Source of the DNA: Dehalogenimonas lykanthroporepellens BL-DC-9
Lineage (GTDB): Bacteria; Chloroflexota; Dehalococcoidia; Dehalococcoidales; Dehalococcoidaceae
Assembly (NCBI GenBank): GCA_000143165.1
Contig: CP002084.1
Span: forward strand, 868,001 to 932,000
Length of the DNA: 64,000 bases
Direction: 5' to 3'
Shown: positions 54,033-62,309 of the stretch, piece by piece
Position numbering within the stretch: the stretch's first letter is position 1
Layout of the letters: each line of letters begins with the position of its first letter
Position numbers and translations under genes: made by a program
The notes under the pieces: generated by a model
What the model saw: only the letters and a program-made list of their open reading frames with translations
Told to the model about the DNA's origin: nothing
The model's database searches: none

Positions 54033-54398
54033 CTAACCGACCTTGATGAGAAGCATGGGCAGACTGGATTCCTTTATGACATATTCGGCGATACTGCCCA
54101 TCATCATTCGCCCGATACCGCTACGGCCATGGGTGGCCATGGCAATAAGATCGATGTTATTATTCAATGCGTAATCCACGATACTGGCGCCAACCGGCAC
54201 TGTTTTAAGAGTTACGGTGACGACCTCGATACCACTGGCGGCCAGGTCGCTTTTCATGGCATCGAGGTATTCCGTGGCTTGCCTGAAAACATATTCGCGT
54301 TGTTCAGTTAACGTCACTCCCGGAACGTCCCACCGGGCTCCGGCGACATCAACGATCTGCAGTAGTACCAGGCGACTCCCGCAAGCCTTGGCCAGCAT
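54033..54398 (-). CDS. N-terminally shortened UspA-type universal stress protein
   Basis: 121 residues against a usual 140-150. The C-terminal nucleotide-binding pattern ATHGRSGIGRMMMGSIAEYV (near 88-107) is intact and SLPMLLIKVG ends the protein. The first family strand and its LVPxDGS region are missing: the frame begins at LAKACGSRLVLLQIVDV, which usually lies around residue 30. Open codons further upstream do not resemble the missing part and run into the divergent P-type ATPase gene. It may be a functional short form or a gene that lost its 5' end. Confidence 0.65.
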   Translation of the reverse strand: MLAKACGSRLVLLQIVDVAGARWDVPGVTLTEQREYVFRQATEYLDAMKSDLAASGIEVVTVTLKTVPVGASIVDYALNNNIDLIAMATHGRSGIGRMMMGSIAEYVIKESSLPMLLIKVG

Positions 54399-54416
54399 AG
54401 CCGTACATGGTATAGT
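54388..54416 (+). promoter_or_regulatory. promoter of the P-type ATPase gene
   Basis: TTGGCC (54388-54393), 17-bp spacer, TATAGT (54411-54416), 8 nt before the ATG at 54425. No Shine-Dalgarno follows, so a leaderless transcript is predicted. Confidence 0.5.
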
Positions 54417-54424
54417 TTGTTTGT

Positions 54425-57127
54425 ATGCATAATAATTGGCACGCGCTTTCCGGAACCGAGGTTCTTCAGCGGCTCGAGGCGGTTATTTCGGGGCTCACTG
54501 ACCAGCAGGCCGAAGAGCGCTTGGCCCGCGGCGGCCCGAACGAAATGACGGCTAAACCCCGAAAACCGGTAATAGTCGTCTTTCTGCAACAGTTTCTGAA
54601 TCCCCTGATATATGTACTGATGGCCGCGGCGGCGGTTTCGGCCGCCACCGGTCATTTCATCGACGCTCTGGTCATCCTGACGATACTACTCATAAACGCC
54701 ACTATTGGCTACGTCCAGGAAACCCGCGCCGAAAAAGCCATGGACGCATTGAAACAAATGGCCGCGCCACAGAGTCAGGTGCGACGAAGCGGCCGAATCG
54801 TAAAAATCCCCTCGCGCGACATCGTACCGGGCGATATCATTATTGTCGAAGCCGGTGACCGCATTCCGGCAGACGCCCGTATCCTGGAACTGGCCGGGTT
54901 GAAAGTCAACGAGTCAGCATTGACCGGGGAATCCCAGCCGGTCGATAAACATAAGGAACCCTCTCCCGATGATACCTCGCTGGCCGACCGGCGTAACATG
55001 CTCTATCTGGGAACAGCAATTACCCAGGGCAGGGCGGTAGCGGTCGTCGTCGGCACCGGCATGGATACCGAACTTGGCCGCATCGCCCATGGGCTCGAAT
55101 CAATTGCCATAGGAAAAACGCCGCTTCAGAAAAGCATCGGCCGACTGAGCAAAGCACTGGCAGTTGTCATGCTGGTGGTAGTGGCGGTCATTTTTCTGGT
55201 TGGTCTCTGGCGCGAACTGGACATCCTGGAAATGTTCTTTTTGTCGGTAGCCGCCGCCGTATCCGCCATCCCTGAAGGCTTGCCAGCCGTGGTCACGGTA
55301 GTGCTGGCCATCGGCATGCGCGCCATGGCCCAGCGAAACGCCATCATCCGCCATCTGGTGGCGGTAGAAACCCTGGGTTCGGCCACCGTCATCTGCTCCG
55401 ACAAGACCGGCACTCTGACCATGAACCAGATGACCGTCCGCAATCTGTATCATGACGGCGGTATTTTGGAAATCACCGGGGAGGGGTACTGTCCTAACGG
55501 AGAATTCTTGACCGATTCCCGGATACCGGCACAACCCGACAGTGATGAGAATCTGCGTTTCGTCCTGGCTATCGGAATGCTGGCTTCCGATTCCTCCGTT
55601 ACCATCGGCGAAAACGAGTGCACCCTGTTCGGCGACCCCACAGAGGGCGCTCTGCTGGTAGCCGGGGCCAAAGCCGGATTGAACAAGGAGGAACTGGAAA
55701 AGGCTTTCCCCCGACTGGACGAAATACCGTTTACCAGCGAACGCCAATATATGGCCACCCTGCATACTGATTCTACCGGGCGTATCATTCATGTCAAAGG
55801 GGCCGCTGAGAAGTTAATAGGGCTAAGCTCCCACATCCGTAAGGACGGTCGGGCTGTTCCCATCACCGACACCGACCGCCGTGAGTGGCAGTCTCAAATA
55901 GACCGAATGGCCGGACAGGCCCTGAGAGTTCTGGCACTGGCCTACCGGGAGATGCCTCATGAAGCCAAAACCATCAGCCCGGAGGATATTGAAGGCCATC
56001 TGGTGCTGACCGGCTTGGCCGGCATCATTGACCCGCCACGGCCTGAAGCGGCCTTGGCAGTCCGCCAGGCTACTGAGGCCGGTATAAAGGTCATCATGAT
56101 TACCGGCGACCACGCCACTACCGCCCGGGCTATTGCCGATGAGATAGGGTTACCCCCGGGGAAGGCGATAACCGGCCGGGAACTGGCGGAGATGTCCGAC
56201 GAACAGTTGCACCGCCGGGTGGATGAGATTTCAGTCTTTGCCAGAATTGAACCTCTCCACAAACTGCGCATCGTTCAGGCACTCAGGAGCCGGGGACATA
56301 CGGTTGCCATGACCGGCGACGGCGTCAACGATGCCCCGGCACTCAAGGCGGCGGATATCGGCGTGGCCATGGGCAGAAACGGCACCGATGTTGCCCGGGA
56401 AGCGTCAGATATGGTGCTGGCCGATGACAATTTCGCTTCGGTTATAGCCGCTGTGGACGAAGGCCGAGCCATCTTCAACCGCCTGCGCAATGTCATTTAC
56501 TACCTGTTGTCATCCAACATCGGTGAACTCATCGCTCTCACCGCCGCCATCGCCATCGTCGGGCAGGCTCCCCTTTTGGCGGTACAGATTCTGTGGATAA
56601 ACGTTCTGACCGATACCACCATCACCATACCACTGGGTTTGGAACCCAAAAGCGGCAACGAATTGAAAACTCCTCCCCGGTCGCCCAAAGTGGGCTTGCT
56701 CTATCCCGGATTGATCATGCGGGTGGCTTATACAGCGCTGATAATGGCCACCGGGGTTTTTCTGGTGTTCGTCTGGGCCCGTCAGCACATGGATATCGAC
56801 CAGGCTCGCACCCTGGCTTTCAGCACTATGATCGCCTTCGAATGGTTCAAGGGGTTCATTGCCCGATCCGATGAAAAAAGCGTTTTCAGCATCGGCCTGT
56901 TCAAAAACCGGTGGCTGATTATGGCCGTCGGTGGCGCCATCATCCTGCAACTGGCGGTTGTCTATACGCCGTTCCTTCAGGCCGCCTTCCATACCTCCCC
57001 GTTCGAGACGGTTTATTGGCTCATCCCCATTGGCGCCGGGTTGACCCTGTTCTTGATCGAGGAAATCCGGAAAACGCTGTTCCCCAAGGCTTTCTCGCTG
57101 GGCAAATGGCAACAGGGAGTCCGGTAA
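54425..57127 (+). CDS. P-type cation-transporting ATPase, type II (calcium-like)
   Basis: 900 residues. An N-terminal cation-ATPase domain (WHALSGTEVLQRL) is followed by the actuator motif ALTGESQPV (near 165), the helix-4 motif IPEGLPAVVTVVLAIG (near 280), the phosphorylation site ICSDKTGTLTMNQMT (Asp near 324), and the hinge TGDGVNDAPALKAADIGVAMG (near 630). About ten membrane helices are seen. PEGLP is typical of calcium/manganese pumps rather than heavy-metal pumps; Na+ or H+ type cannot be ruled out. It is likely an exporter coupled to ATP hydrolysis. Single gene, apparently leaderless. Confidence 0.9.
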   Translation: MHNNWHALSGTEVLQRLEAVISGLTDQQAEERLARGGPNEMTAKPRKPVIVVFLQQFLNPLIYVLMAAAAVSAATGHFIDALVILTILLINATIGYVQETRAEKAMDALKQMAAPQSQVRRSGRIVKIPSRDIVPGDIIIVEAGDRIPADARILELAGLKVNESALTGESQPVDKHKEPSPDDTSLADRRNMLYLGTAITQGRAVAVVVGTGMDTELGRIAHGLESIAIGKTPLQKSIGRLSKALAVVMLVVVAVIFLVGLWRELDILEMFFLSVAAAVSAIPEGLPAVVTVVLAIGMRAMAQRNAIIRHLVAVETLGSATVICSDKTGTLTMNQMTVRNLYHDGGILEITGEGYCPNGEFLTDSRIPAQPDSDENLRFVLAIGMLASDSSVTIGENECTLFGDPTEGALLVAGAKAGLNKEELEKAFPRLDEIPFTSERQYMATLHTDSTGRIIHVKGAAEKLIGLSSHIRKDGRAVPITDTDRREWQSQIDRMAGQALRVLALAYREMPHEAKTISPEDIEGHLVLTGLAGIIDPPRPEAALAVRQATEAGIKVIMITGDHATTARAIADEIGLPPGKAITGRELAEMSDEQLHRRVDEISVFARIEPLHKLRIVQALRSRGHTVAMTGDGVNDAPALKAADIGVAMGRNGTDVAREASDMVLADDNFASVIAAVDEGRAIFNRLRNVIYYLLSSNIGELIALTAAIAIVGQAPLLAVQILWINVLTDTTITIPLGLEPKSGNELKTPPRSPKVGLLYPGLIMRVAYTALIMATGVFLVFVWARQHMDIDQARTLAFSTMIAFEWFKGFIARSDEKSVFSIGLFKNRWLIMAVGGAIILQLAVVYTPFLQAAFHTSPFETVYWLIPIGAGLTLFLIEEIRKTLFPKAFSLGKWQQGVR

Positions 57128-57207
57128 CCCCACTCCCGATACTGGCATATCCGCTACAGTTTGTAGCATAATATGCTGTAACGATTAATTCAAAAGAAAG
57201 GCTTTCC

Positions 57208-58413
57208 ATGACAGAAAAAGTAGTTCTGGCCTATTCCGGCGGTATCGATACTTCGGCGGCCATTCCCTGGCTCAAGGAGCATTATGACATGGATGTCATC
57301 GCCCTGACCGTCGATGTCGGCAATGAACGTGACTTCACCGTTATCCGTGATAAAGCCCTCAAGGCCGGCGCCGTCAAGGCGCTGGTGATGGACGCCAAGC
57401 GGGAGTTCGTTGATGAATACCTCTTCCCGGCGCTGGCCGCCGGCGCGTTGTATGAAAACGAATACCCACTGGCTACCGCTCTGGGACGTCCGCTCATCGC
57501 CAAGCTGATGGTCGATGTCGCCCGGGAAGAAGGCGCCACCGCCATCGCCCACGGTTGTACCGGCAAGGGCAATGACCAGGTGAGGCTGGACGTGGCCACC
57601 GCCGCGCTGGCACCCCATCTGAAGGTCATTGCGCCGGCGCGGGAATGGGGTCTGACCCGCCAGCAGACGATAGAATACGCTCGGAAATTCAACATCCCGT
57701 TGCCGGTAACCGCTAAAAGCCCTTACTCCATAGATGAAAACCTCTGGGGGCGCTCCTGTGAATGTGGTATTCTGGAAGACCCCTGGCTGGAACCACCGAC
57801 CGATGCTTTCGGCTGGACGAAGGAGATAGCCGATACGCCGACCAAACCGGCTTATGTCACCATCGGCTTCAAACGAGGTGTACCGGTTACCCTGAACAAC
57901 CGGCGTTTGGACGGTGTCAGCCTCATCACCAGGCTCAATGAACTGGCCGGCGCCCACGGCATCGGCCGCATCGACCATATTGAAAACCGGCTGGTGGGTA
58001 TCAAGTCCCACGAAATCTACGAAGCCCCGGCGGCAGTAGTACTGCTCAAGGCCCACGCGGCGCTGGAGACCCTGACGCTGACCCGCGACCAACAGCGTTT
58101 CAAATCTGCTGTCACCCGCGAATACTCCGACCTGGTGTACAACGGCCTGTGGTTCTCAGCGCATAAAGCCAACCTTGACGCCTACGTCAAGAGCACCCAG
58201 CAGTATGTCACCGGCACCGTCAGGCTGAAGCTGGAACGGGGCTGTCTGCGCGTCGTCGGCCGCAAATCACCCTATTCCCTGTACGCGCACGACCTGGCCA
58301 CTTACGAAACCGGCGATCAGTTCGACGCCTCAGCCGCCGTCGGCTTCATCAAGCTCTGGGGTCTGCCGGTACGAACCCAGGCCAAAGCGCAATTCCTCAA
58401 AAAGGATAAATAA
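57208..58413 (+). CDS. argG: argininosuccinate synthase
   Basis: 401 residues. The ATP-binding P loop LAYSGGIDTSAAIPWLKE (near 7-24), GCTGKGNDQVRL (near 115) and the C-terminal SPYSLYAHDLATYE (near 354) identify ArgG. It joins citrulline and aspartate. GAAAGG precedes the ATG. It is immediately followed by argH (1-nt gap). The two are about 8 kb from argJBD on the other strand. Ornithine carbamoyltransferase (argF) was not found in the window. Confidence 0.95.
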   Translation: MTEKVVLAYSGGIDTSAAIPWLKEHYDMDVIALTVDVGNERDFTVIRDKALKAGAVKALVMDAKREFVDEYLFPALAAGALYENEYPLATALGRPLIAKLMVDVAREEGATAIAHGCTGKGNDQVRLDVATAALAPHLKVIAPAREWGLTRQQTIEYARKFNIPLPVTAKSPYSIDENLWGRSCECGILEDPWLEPPTDAFGWTKEIADTPTKPAYVTIGFKRGVPVTLNNRRLDGVSLITRLNELAGAHGIGRIDHIENRLVGIKSHEIYEAPAAVVLLKAHAALETLTLTRDQQRFKSAVTREYSDLVYNGLWFSAHKANLDAYVKSTQQYVTGTVRLKLERGCLRVVGRKSPYSLYAHDLATYETGDQFDASAAVGFIKLWGLPVRTQAKAQFLKKDK

Positions 58414-58414
58414 C

Positions 58415-59788
58415 ATGAGTCATGTCCGGAGCCGCTTTGACAAATCCGCCGATGACCTGGTGATCGACTATTCATCGTCCTTGCCTTTCGACCGCCGCCT
58501 CTACCGGGAAGACATCCGGGGTTCCATCGCCCACACCCGGATGCTCTCCGACCGCGGCATCATCCCCTCAGCCGACGCCGAAGCCATCATCCGGGGACTG
58601 GAAGAAATCGAGCGGGAAATAAACAACGGTTCGTTTGAGTTCAAGCCGGTAATGGAAGATATCCACATGGCGGTCGAAGCCCGGCTGAAGGAAAAGATTG
58701 GCGAGCCGGCCGGGCGACTGCACACCGCACGTTCCCGCAACGACCAGGTAGCTACCGACCTGCGGCTTTACCTGAAAGACACAATGGAAGAAACCCTGTC
58801 AGAGATAAGTCAATTACAGCGGGCTCTGCTATCGCAGGCCGAGGACAACCCGGAAGTTATCCTGCCGGGATATACCCACCTGCAACCGGCCCAGCCGGTA
58901 CTGCTGGCTCACCACCTGCTGGCCTATTTCGAAATGCTGGACCGGGACAAATCCCGGCTGGCTGACTGCTACCGGCGAACCGACGTCCTGCCGCTGGGCA
59001 GTGGCGCCCTGGCGGGCACCGCCTATGATACCGACCGGGAGGCCGTCGCCCGGGAACTGGGATTCAAAGAAATCTCCCGAAACAGCCTGGATGCTGTTTC
59101 GGATCGTGATTTCATCATTGAATTCCTGGCCGCCGCCGCTATCATCATGACGCACCTGTCGCGTCTGGCCGAAGAACTCATCATCTGGAGCGGGGCCGAA
59201 TTCGGTTTCGTCGAAATGGATGACGCTTATGCCACCGGATCATCCATCATGCCGCAGAAAAAAAACCCCGACGTGGCGGAACTGGGCCGCGGCAAGACCG
59301 GGCGCGTATACGGCCACCTGACAGCCATGCTGACCACCATGAAGGGACTGCCACTGGCCTATAACCGAGATTTACAGGAAGACAAGGAAGGCCTGTTCGA
59401 CACCGTTGATACTCTGTTGCCATCACTCCGCGTTTTTGCCGGTATGGTGAGCACCATGAGATTCCGCCCGGAACAAATGTTGAAGAGCGTCGATAAGAGC
59501 TTCATCCTGGCTACCGACCTGGCTGACTATCTGGTGGCCAGGGGTGAAACCTTCCGCAACGCCCACGGCGCTGTCGGGCGGCTGGTGAACTACTGTATCG
59601 GTCAGGGCAAGATGTTCCCCGACCTGACTCTGGAGGAATACCGGCAATTTTCGCCACTTTTCGGAAATGATGTCATGGAAGTAACCGTGATGACTTCGGT
59701 CGATGCCCGGAACAACCCCGGAGGTACGGCTCGGTGCCGGGTCAGCCAGGCGCTGAAGGAAGCGCAAGCCCGGCTTGCAGATAGCTGA
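58415..59788 (+). CDS. argH: argininosuccinate lyase
   Basis: 457 residues. The fumarase/aspartase-family signature GSSIMPQKKNPDVAEL (near 281-296) carries the catalytic serine; HTARSRNDQVATDLRLYL (near 102-119) and GYTHLQPAQPVLLAHHLLAY (near 149-168) are also conserved. It splits argininosuccinate into arginine and fumarate. It directly follows argG and is followed by a strong hairpin. Confidence 0.95.
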   Translation: MSHVRSRFDKSADDLVIDYSSSLPFDRRLYREDIRGSIAHTRMLSDRGIIPSADAEAIIRGLEEIEREINNGSFEFKPVMEDIHMAVEARLKEKIGEPAGRLHTARSRNDQVATDLRLYLKDTMEETLSEISQLQRALLSQAEDNPEVILPGYTHLQPAQPVLLAHHLLAYFEMLDRDKSRLADCYRRTDVLPLGSGALAGTAYDTDREAVARELGFKEISRNSLDAVSDRDFIIEFLAAAAIIMTHLSRLAEELIIWSGAEFGFVEMDDAYATGSSIMPQKKNPDVAELGRGKTGRVYGHLTAMLTTMKGLPLAYNRDLQEDKEGLFDTVDTLLPSLRVFAGMVSTMRFRPEQMLKSVDKSFILATDLADYLVARGETFRNAHGAVGRLVNYCIGQGKMFPDLTLEEYRQFSPLFGNDVMEVTVMTSVDARNNPGGTARCRVSQALKEAQARLADS

Positions 59789-59806
59789 ACGTTATTCTGA
59801 AAAATA

Positions 59807-59839
59807 AAACTGCCGCATGCTGAAAGCATGCGGCAGTTT
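59807..59839. terminator. bidirectional terminator between argH and rpmB
   Basis: Perfect 14-bp arms (59807-59820 and 59826-59839, core ACTGCCGCATGC) around a TGAAA loop, with A-rich 5' and T-ending 3' flanks. It separates convergent argH and rpmB. Confidence 0.88.
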
Positions 59840-59854
59840 ATATCATAAGGATTT

Positions 59855-60040
59855 CTAGGCGGCGGCGGTCTTTGCCAGCGTCCGCAGACAGCGGGTGCAG
59901 AGGGAGAGCTTCATCGGTTTGCCGTCGACCAATACCTTGGCCGGATGGCAGTTCGGCTCAGAGCGCTTGTTGGTTCGCCGCTTGGAGTGACTTACATTAT
60001 GTCCATATTGGGGGGTCTTGCCACAGTAATCGCATTTCAT
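59855..60040 (-). CDS. rpmB: 50S ribosomal protein L28
   Basis: 61 residues. MKCDYCGKTPQYGHNVSHSK and the C-terminal LCTRCLRTLAK identify the zinc-binding form of L28 (Cys-x2-Cys pairs at both ends). It is a component of the large ribosomal subunit. AAAGGAG lies upstream of the ATG at slightly long spacing. Confidence 0.95.
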   Translation of the reverse strand: MKCDYCGKTPQYGHNVSHSKRRTNKRSEPNCHPAKVLVDGKPMKLSLCTRCLRTLAKTAAA

Positions 60041-60176
60041 GACTTTGGATACGGGCTCCTTTGACTATTCATTCAATGATATAATAAAATCCATCAATAA
60101 ATATAGCATAGACGCCGATTGGTGACAAATCCACAGTGACGCCACCCAATACCGGTGCTCTCTCGAGGTGTGATAT

Positions 60177-61808
60177 ATGTCAGTTCAGAACTCCATGTCC
60201 GGTTACGAGATGCGCGATATGCTGGCCGCCGCCGCGGTGTGGCTGGAAAAAAGCGCTTCGGATATAGACGCCCTTAATGTATTTCCGGTGCCCGACGGTG
60301 ACTGCGGCACCAACATGCTCCTGACACTGAGGTCAGCGGTCGATGAGTCGACCAAGGTCACGGCCAATGATGTCGGCCAGATATCGACCGCCATTTCCAA
60401 AGGCGCTCTGATGGGCGCCCGGGGCAACTCCGGCGTGATATCCTCCCAGATATGGAGCGGTGTCGCCCAGGTGTTCAAGAACAAACCTGCCGTCAGCGCC
60501 ACGGACTGGGCTGTCGCCTGGACCCAGGCGGTTGATACCGCCTATAAGGGTTTGTCCAACCCGGTCGAAGGCACCATCCTGACCGTGCTCAAGGATGTCG
60601 CCGCCGCCGCCAGAAAATCAGCGGCTGAAGACGAATCCATTCCGATGCTGTTTGAAAAAGCAATGGAAGCCGCTTCGGAATCGGTAGCTAGAACTCCATC
60701 ACTGCTACCGGTTCTGCGTGACGCCGGCGTCGTTGATGCCGGCGGCCAGGGGCTTTTTACTTTATTGGAAGGCTTTCTCCATTACCTGCGTGGCGAAACC
60801 GAACAGATGCAGTTCAAGAAATCCCGGGTCATCGCCAGTTTGGTTCCGATCGGAGCCAGGACTGTTGGCCTGTCGTCAGCTGACGAAGAACCATTCGGTT
60901 ACTGCACCGAATTCCTGCTCAAAGGTGAGAACCTGGATCCGGAAAATATTCGCGCCCGTCTGAAACGAAAAGGGGAATCTCTGATTGTGGTTGGTGATGA
61001 CACCACGGTCAGGGTTCATATTCACGCCATCGCTCCCGGACGGGTGCTGAACGTAGTGACCAAGCTCGGCACCGTACATAAGGTCAGTATCCGCAACATG
61101 GACGAACAGCACGAAGATTTCCTGGCCTTGCAGAAGGACCGCCAGCCGGCCATGGAAATCGCTATCGTAGCCATCGTCGCCGGCGACGGTTTCGCAGATG
61201 TCTTTTCCTCACTGGGTGCGGCGGCTATCGTTCCCGGGGGACAGACCATGAACCCTTCCACCAAAGATATTCTGCAGGCGGTGGAGCGGGTGGGCTCCAA
61301 CAAGATAATCATTCTGCCGAACAATAAAAACATCGTCCCGGCGGCGCAACAGGTCAGTCAGCTGACCAGCAAGAAGATTGCCGTCATTGCCACCGAAACC
61401 CTGCCCCAGGGCGTATCCGCGCTCCTGGCCTTCGATTACGAAGCAGATTTCGACACCAATGTACAGCGGATGGCAGACGCCTCCTGCCAAGCCCGCACTA
61501 TTGAAATCACCCACGCTGTCAGGGATACCAAGATCAACGGCCTGGTAATCAAGAAGAATCAGGCTATCGGACTCCTGGACGGGCGCCTGGCCGCCGTCGA
61601 TGAAACTTCGGACAAGGTACTGGCCGATCTGCTGTCCAAAACCGACCTGTCCCAAGTCGAAGTGGTAACGCTGTATTATGGCGGTGACGCCGACGAAGAG
61701 ACGGCTAACCGCCTGGCCGCCGAACTGACCGGCAAATACCCGTCAATACAGGTTGAAGTCGTCTCCGGTGGTCAGCCTCATTACGATTATATCGTGTCCC
61801 TGGAATAA
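60177..61808 (+). CDS. DAK2-domain fatty-acid kinase-like protein (FakA/YloV family)
   Basis: 543 residues. The N-terminal DhaL/DAK2 domain has NVFPVPDGDCGTNML (near 30-44), GARGNSGVISSQIW (near 80-93) and GVVDAGGQGLFTLLEGF (near 183-199). A middle domain and the C-terminal DegV-like half (IVAGDGFADVFSSLGAAAIV near 340) follow. FakA phosphorylates fatty acids held by a DegV-type FakB partner. GAGGTG precedes the ATG. The only DegV-like gene in the window, immediately downstream, is a wreck, so its partner must be elsewhere. Confidence 0.88.
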   Translation: MSVQNSMSGYEMRDMLAAAAVWLEKSASDIDALNVFPVPDGDCGTNMLLTLRSAVDESTKVTANDVGQISTAISKGALMGARGNSGVISSQIWSGVAQVFKNKPAVSATDWAVAWTQAVDTAYKGLSNPVEGTILTVLKDVAAAARKSAAEDESIPMLFEKAMEAASESVARTPSLLPVLRDAGVVDAGGQGLFTLLEGFLHYLRGETEQMQFKKSRVIASLVPIGARTVGLSSADEEPFGYCTEFLLKGENLDPENIRARLKRKGESLIVVGDDTTVRVHIHAIAPGRVLNVVTKLGTVHKVSIRNMDEQHEDFLALQKDRQPAMEIAIVAIVAGDGFADVFSSLGAAAIVPGGQTMNPSTKDILQAVERVGSNKIIILPNNKNIVPAAQQVSQLTSKKIAVIATETLPQGVSALLAFDYEADFDTNVQRMADASCQARTIEITHAVRDTKINGLVIKKNQAIGLLDGRLAAVDETSDKVLADLLSKTDLSQVEVVTLYYGGDADEETANRLAAELTGKYPSIQVEVVSGGQPHYDYIVSLE

Positions 61809-61820
61809 CAAGGGGTCCTG

Positions 61821-62265
61821 CTGACAATTCGCATTGTAACTGACTCCGCTTCGAACCTGCCCCCTGCCTTGGTTGAGCCACTCGATATCACGGTCGTACC
61901 GCTTACGGTTTCTTTTGGCAGTGAATCGTTTACCGACCGGGGTGGATATCCACCCCGATGAGTCTTCCCACCATCTGAGTACTTCCGACCTTTTCCCGAC
62001 TAACACCCGGCCATAGCCCGATTCATCCCTCAATGACTGCAAGAAACTCTCCCGTTATACTGAAGAAATACTGGTAGTCACCATATCGAAAAACTGTCCG
62101 ACACCTTCAGCTCAGCCATGTCGGCTGTCCAGTTGCCGGAAAAGCCGGACTGCCGGATATCGGTTATCAATTCCGAGGTGACCGCCACCGAGCCGGGCGC
62201 ACCTGACGGCCCGGGCAGGCTGGTCATGGCCATCAAGCGCCGACCTGTAAACCGGTCGCCCTCTC
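61821..62265 (+). pseudogene. degraded degV-family (FakB-like) gene
   Basis: AAGGGG and a CTG where ATG is expected (61821) start a readable DegV N-terminus: TIRIVTDSASNLPPALVEP, then ITVVPLTVSFGSESFTD. The first frame hits TGA at 61959-61961. Shifting at about 61938 restores GVDIHPDE and LSTSDLFPT, broken by TAG at 62014-62016. The same frame continues DCKKLSRYTEEILVVTISK until about 62092, where another shift restores LSDTFSSAMSAVQLPEKPD and ISVINSEVTATEPG. The C-terminal half of a DegV protein is missing. It sits 12 nt after the FakA-like gene, which would be its kinase partner, and just before recG. Confidence 0.9.
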
Positions 62266-62274
62266 ATAGCCGTC

Positions 62275-62303
62275 GTGATTCAAAACGCCGCATCGGTTAT
62301 AAT
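62275..62303 (+). promoter_or_regulatory. possible promoter of recG
   Basis: TATAAT (62298-62303) ends 6 nt before the ATG at 62310; the -35 (GTGATT, 62275-62280) is weak at 17 bp. No Shine-Dalgarno is present, so leaderless transcription is predicted. Confidence 0.45.
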
Positions 62304-62309
62304 CAGTTC

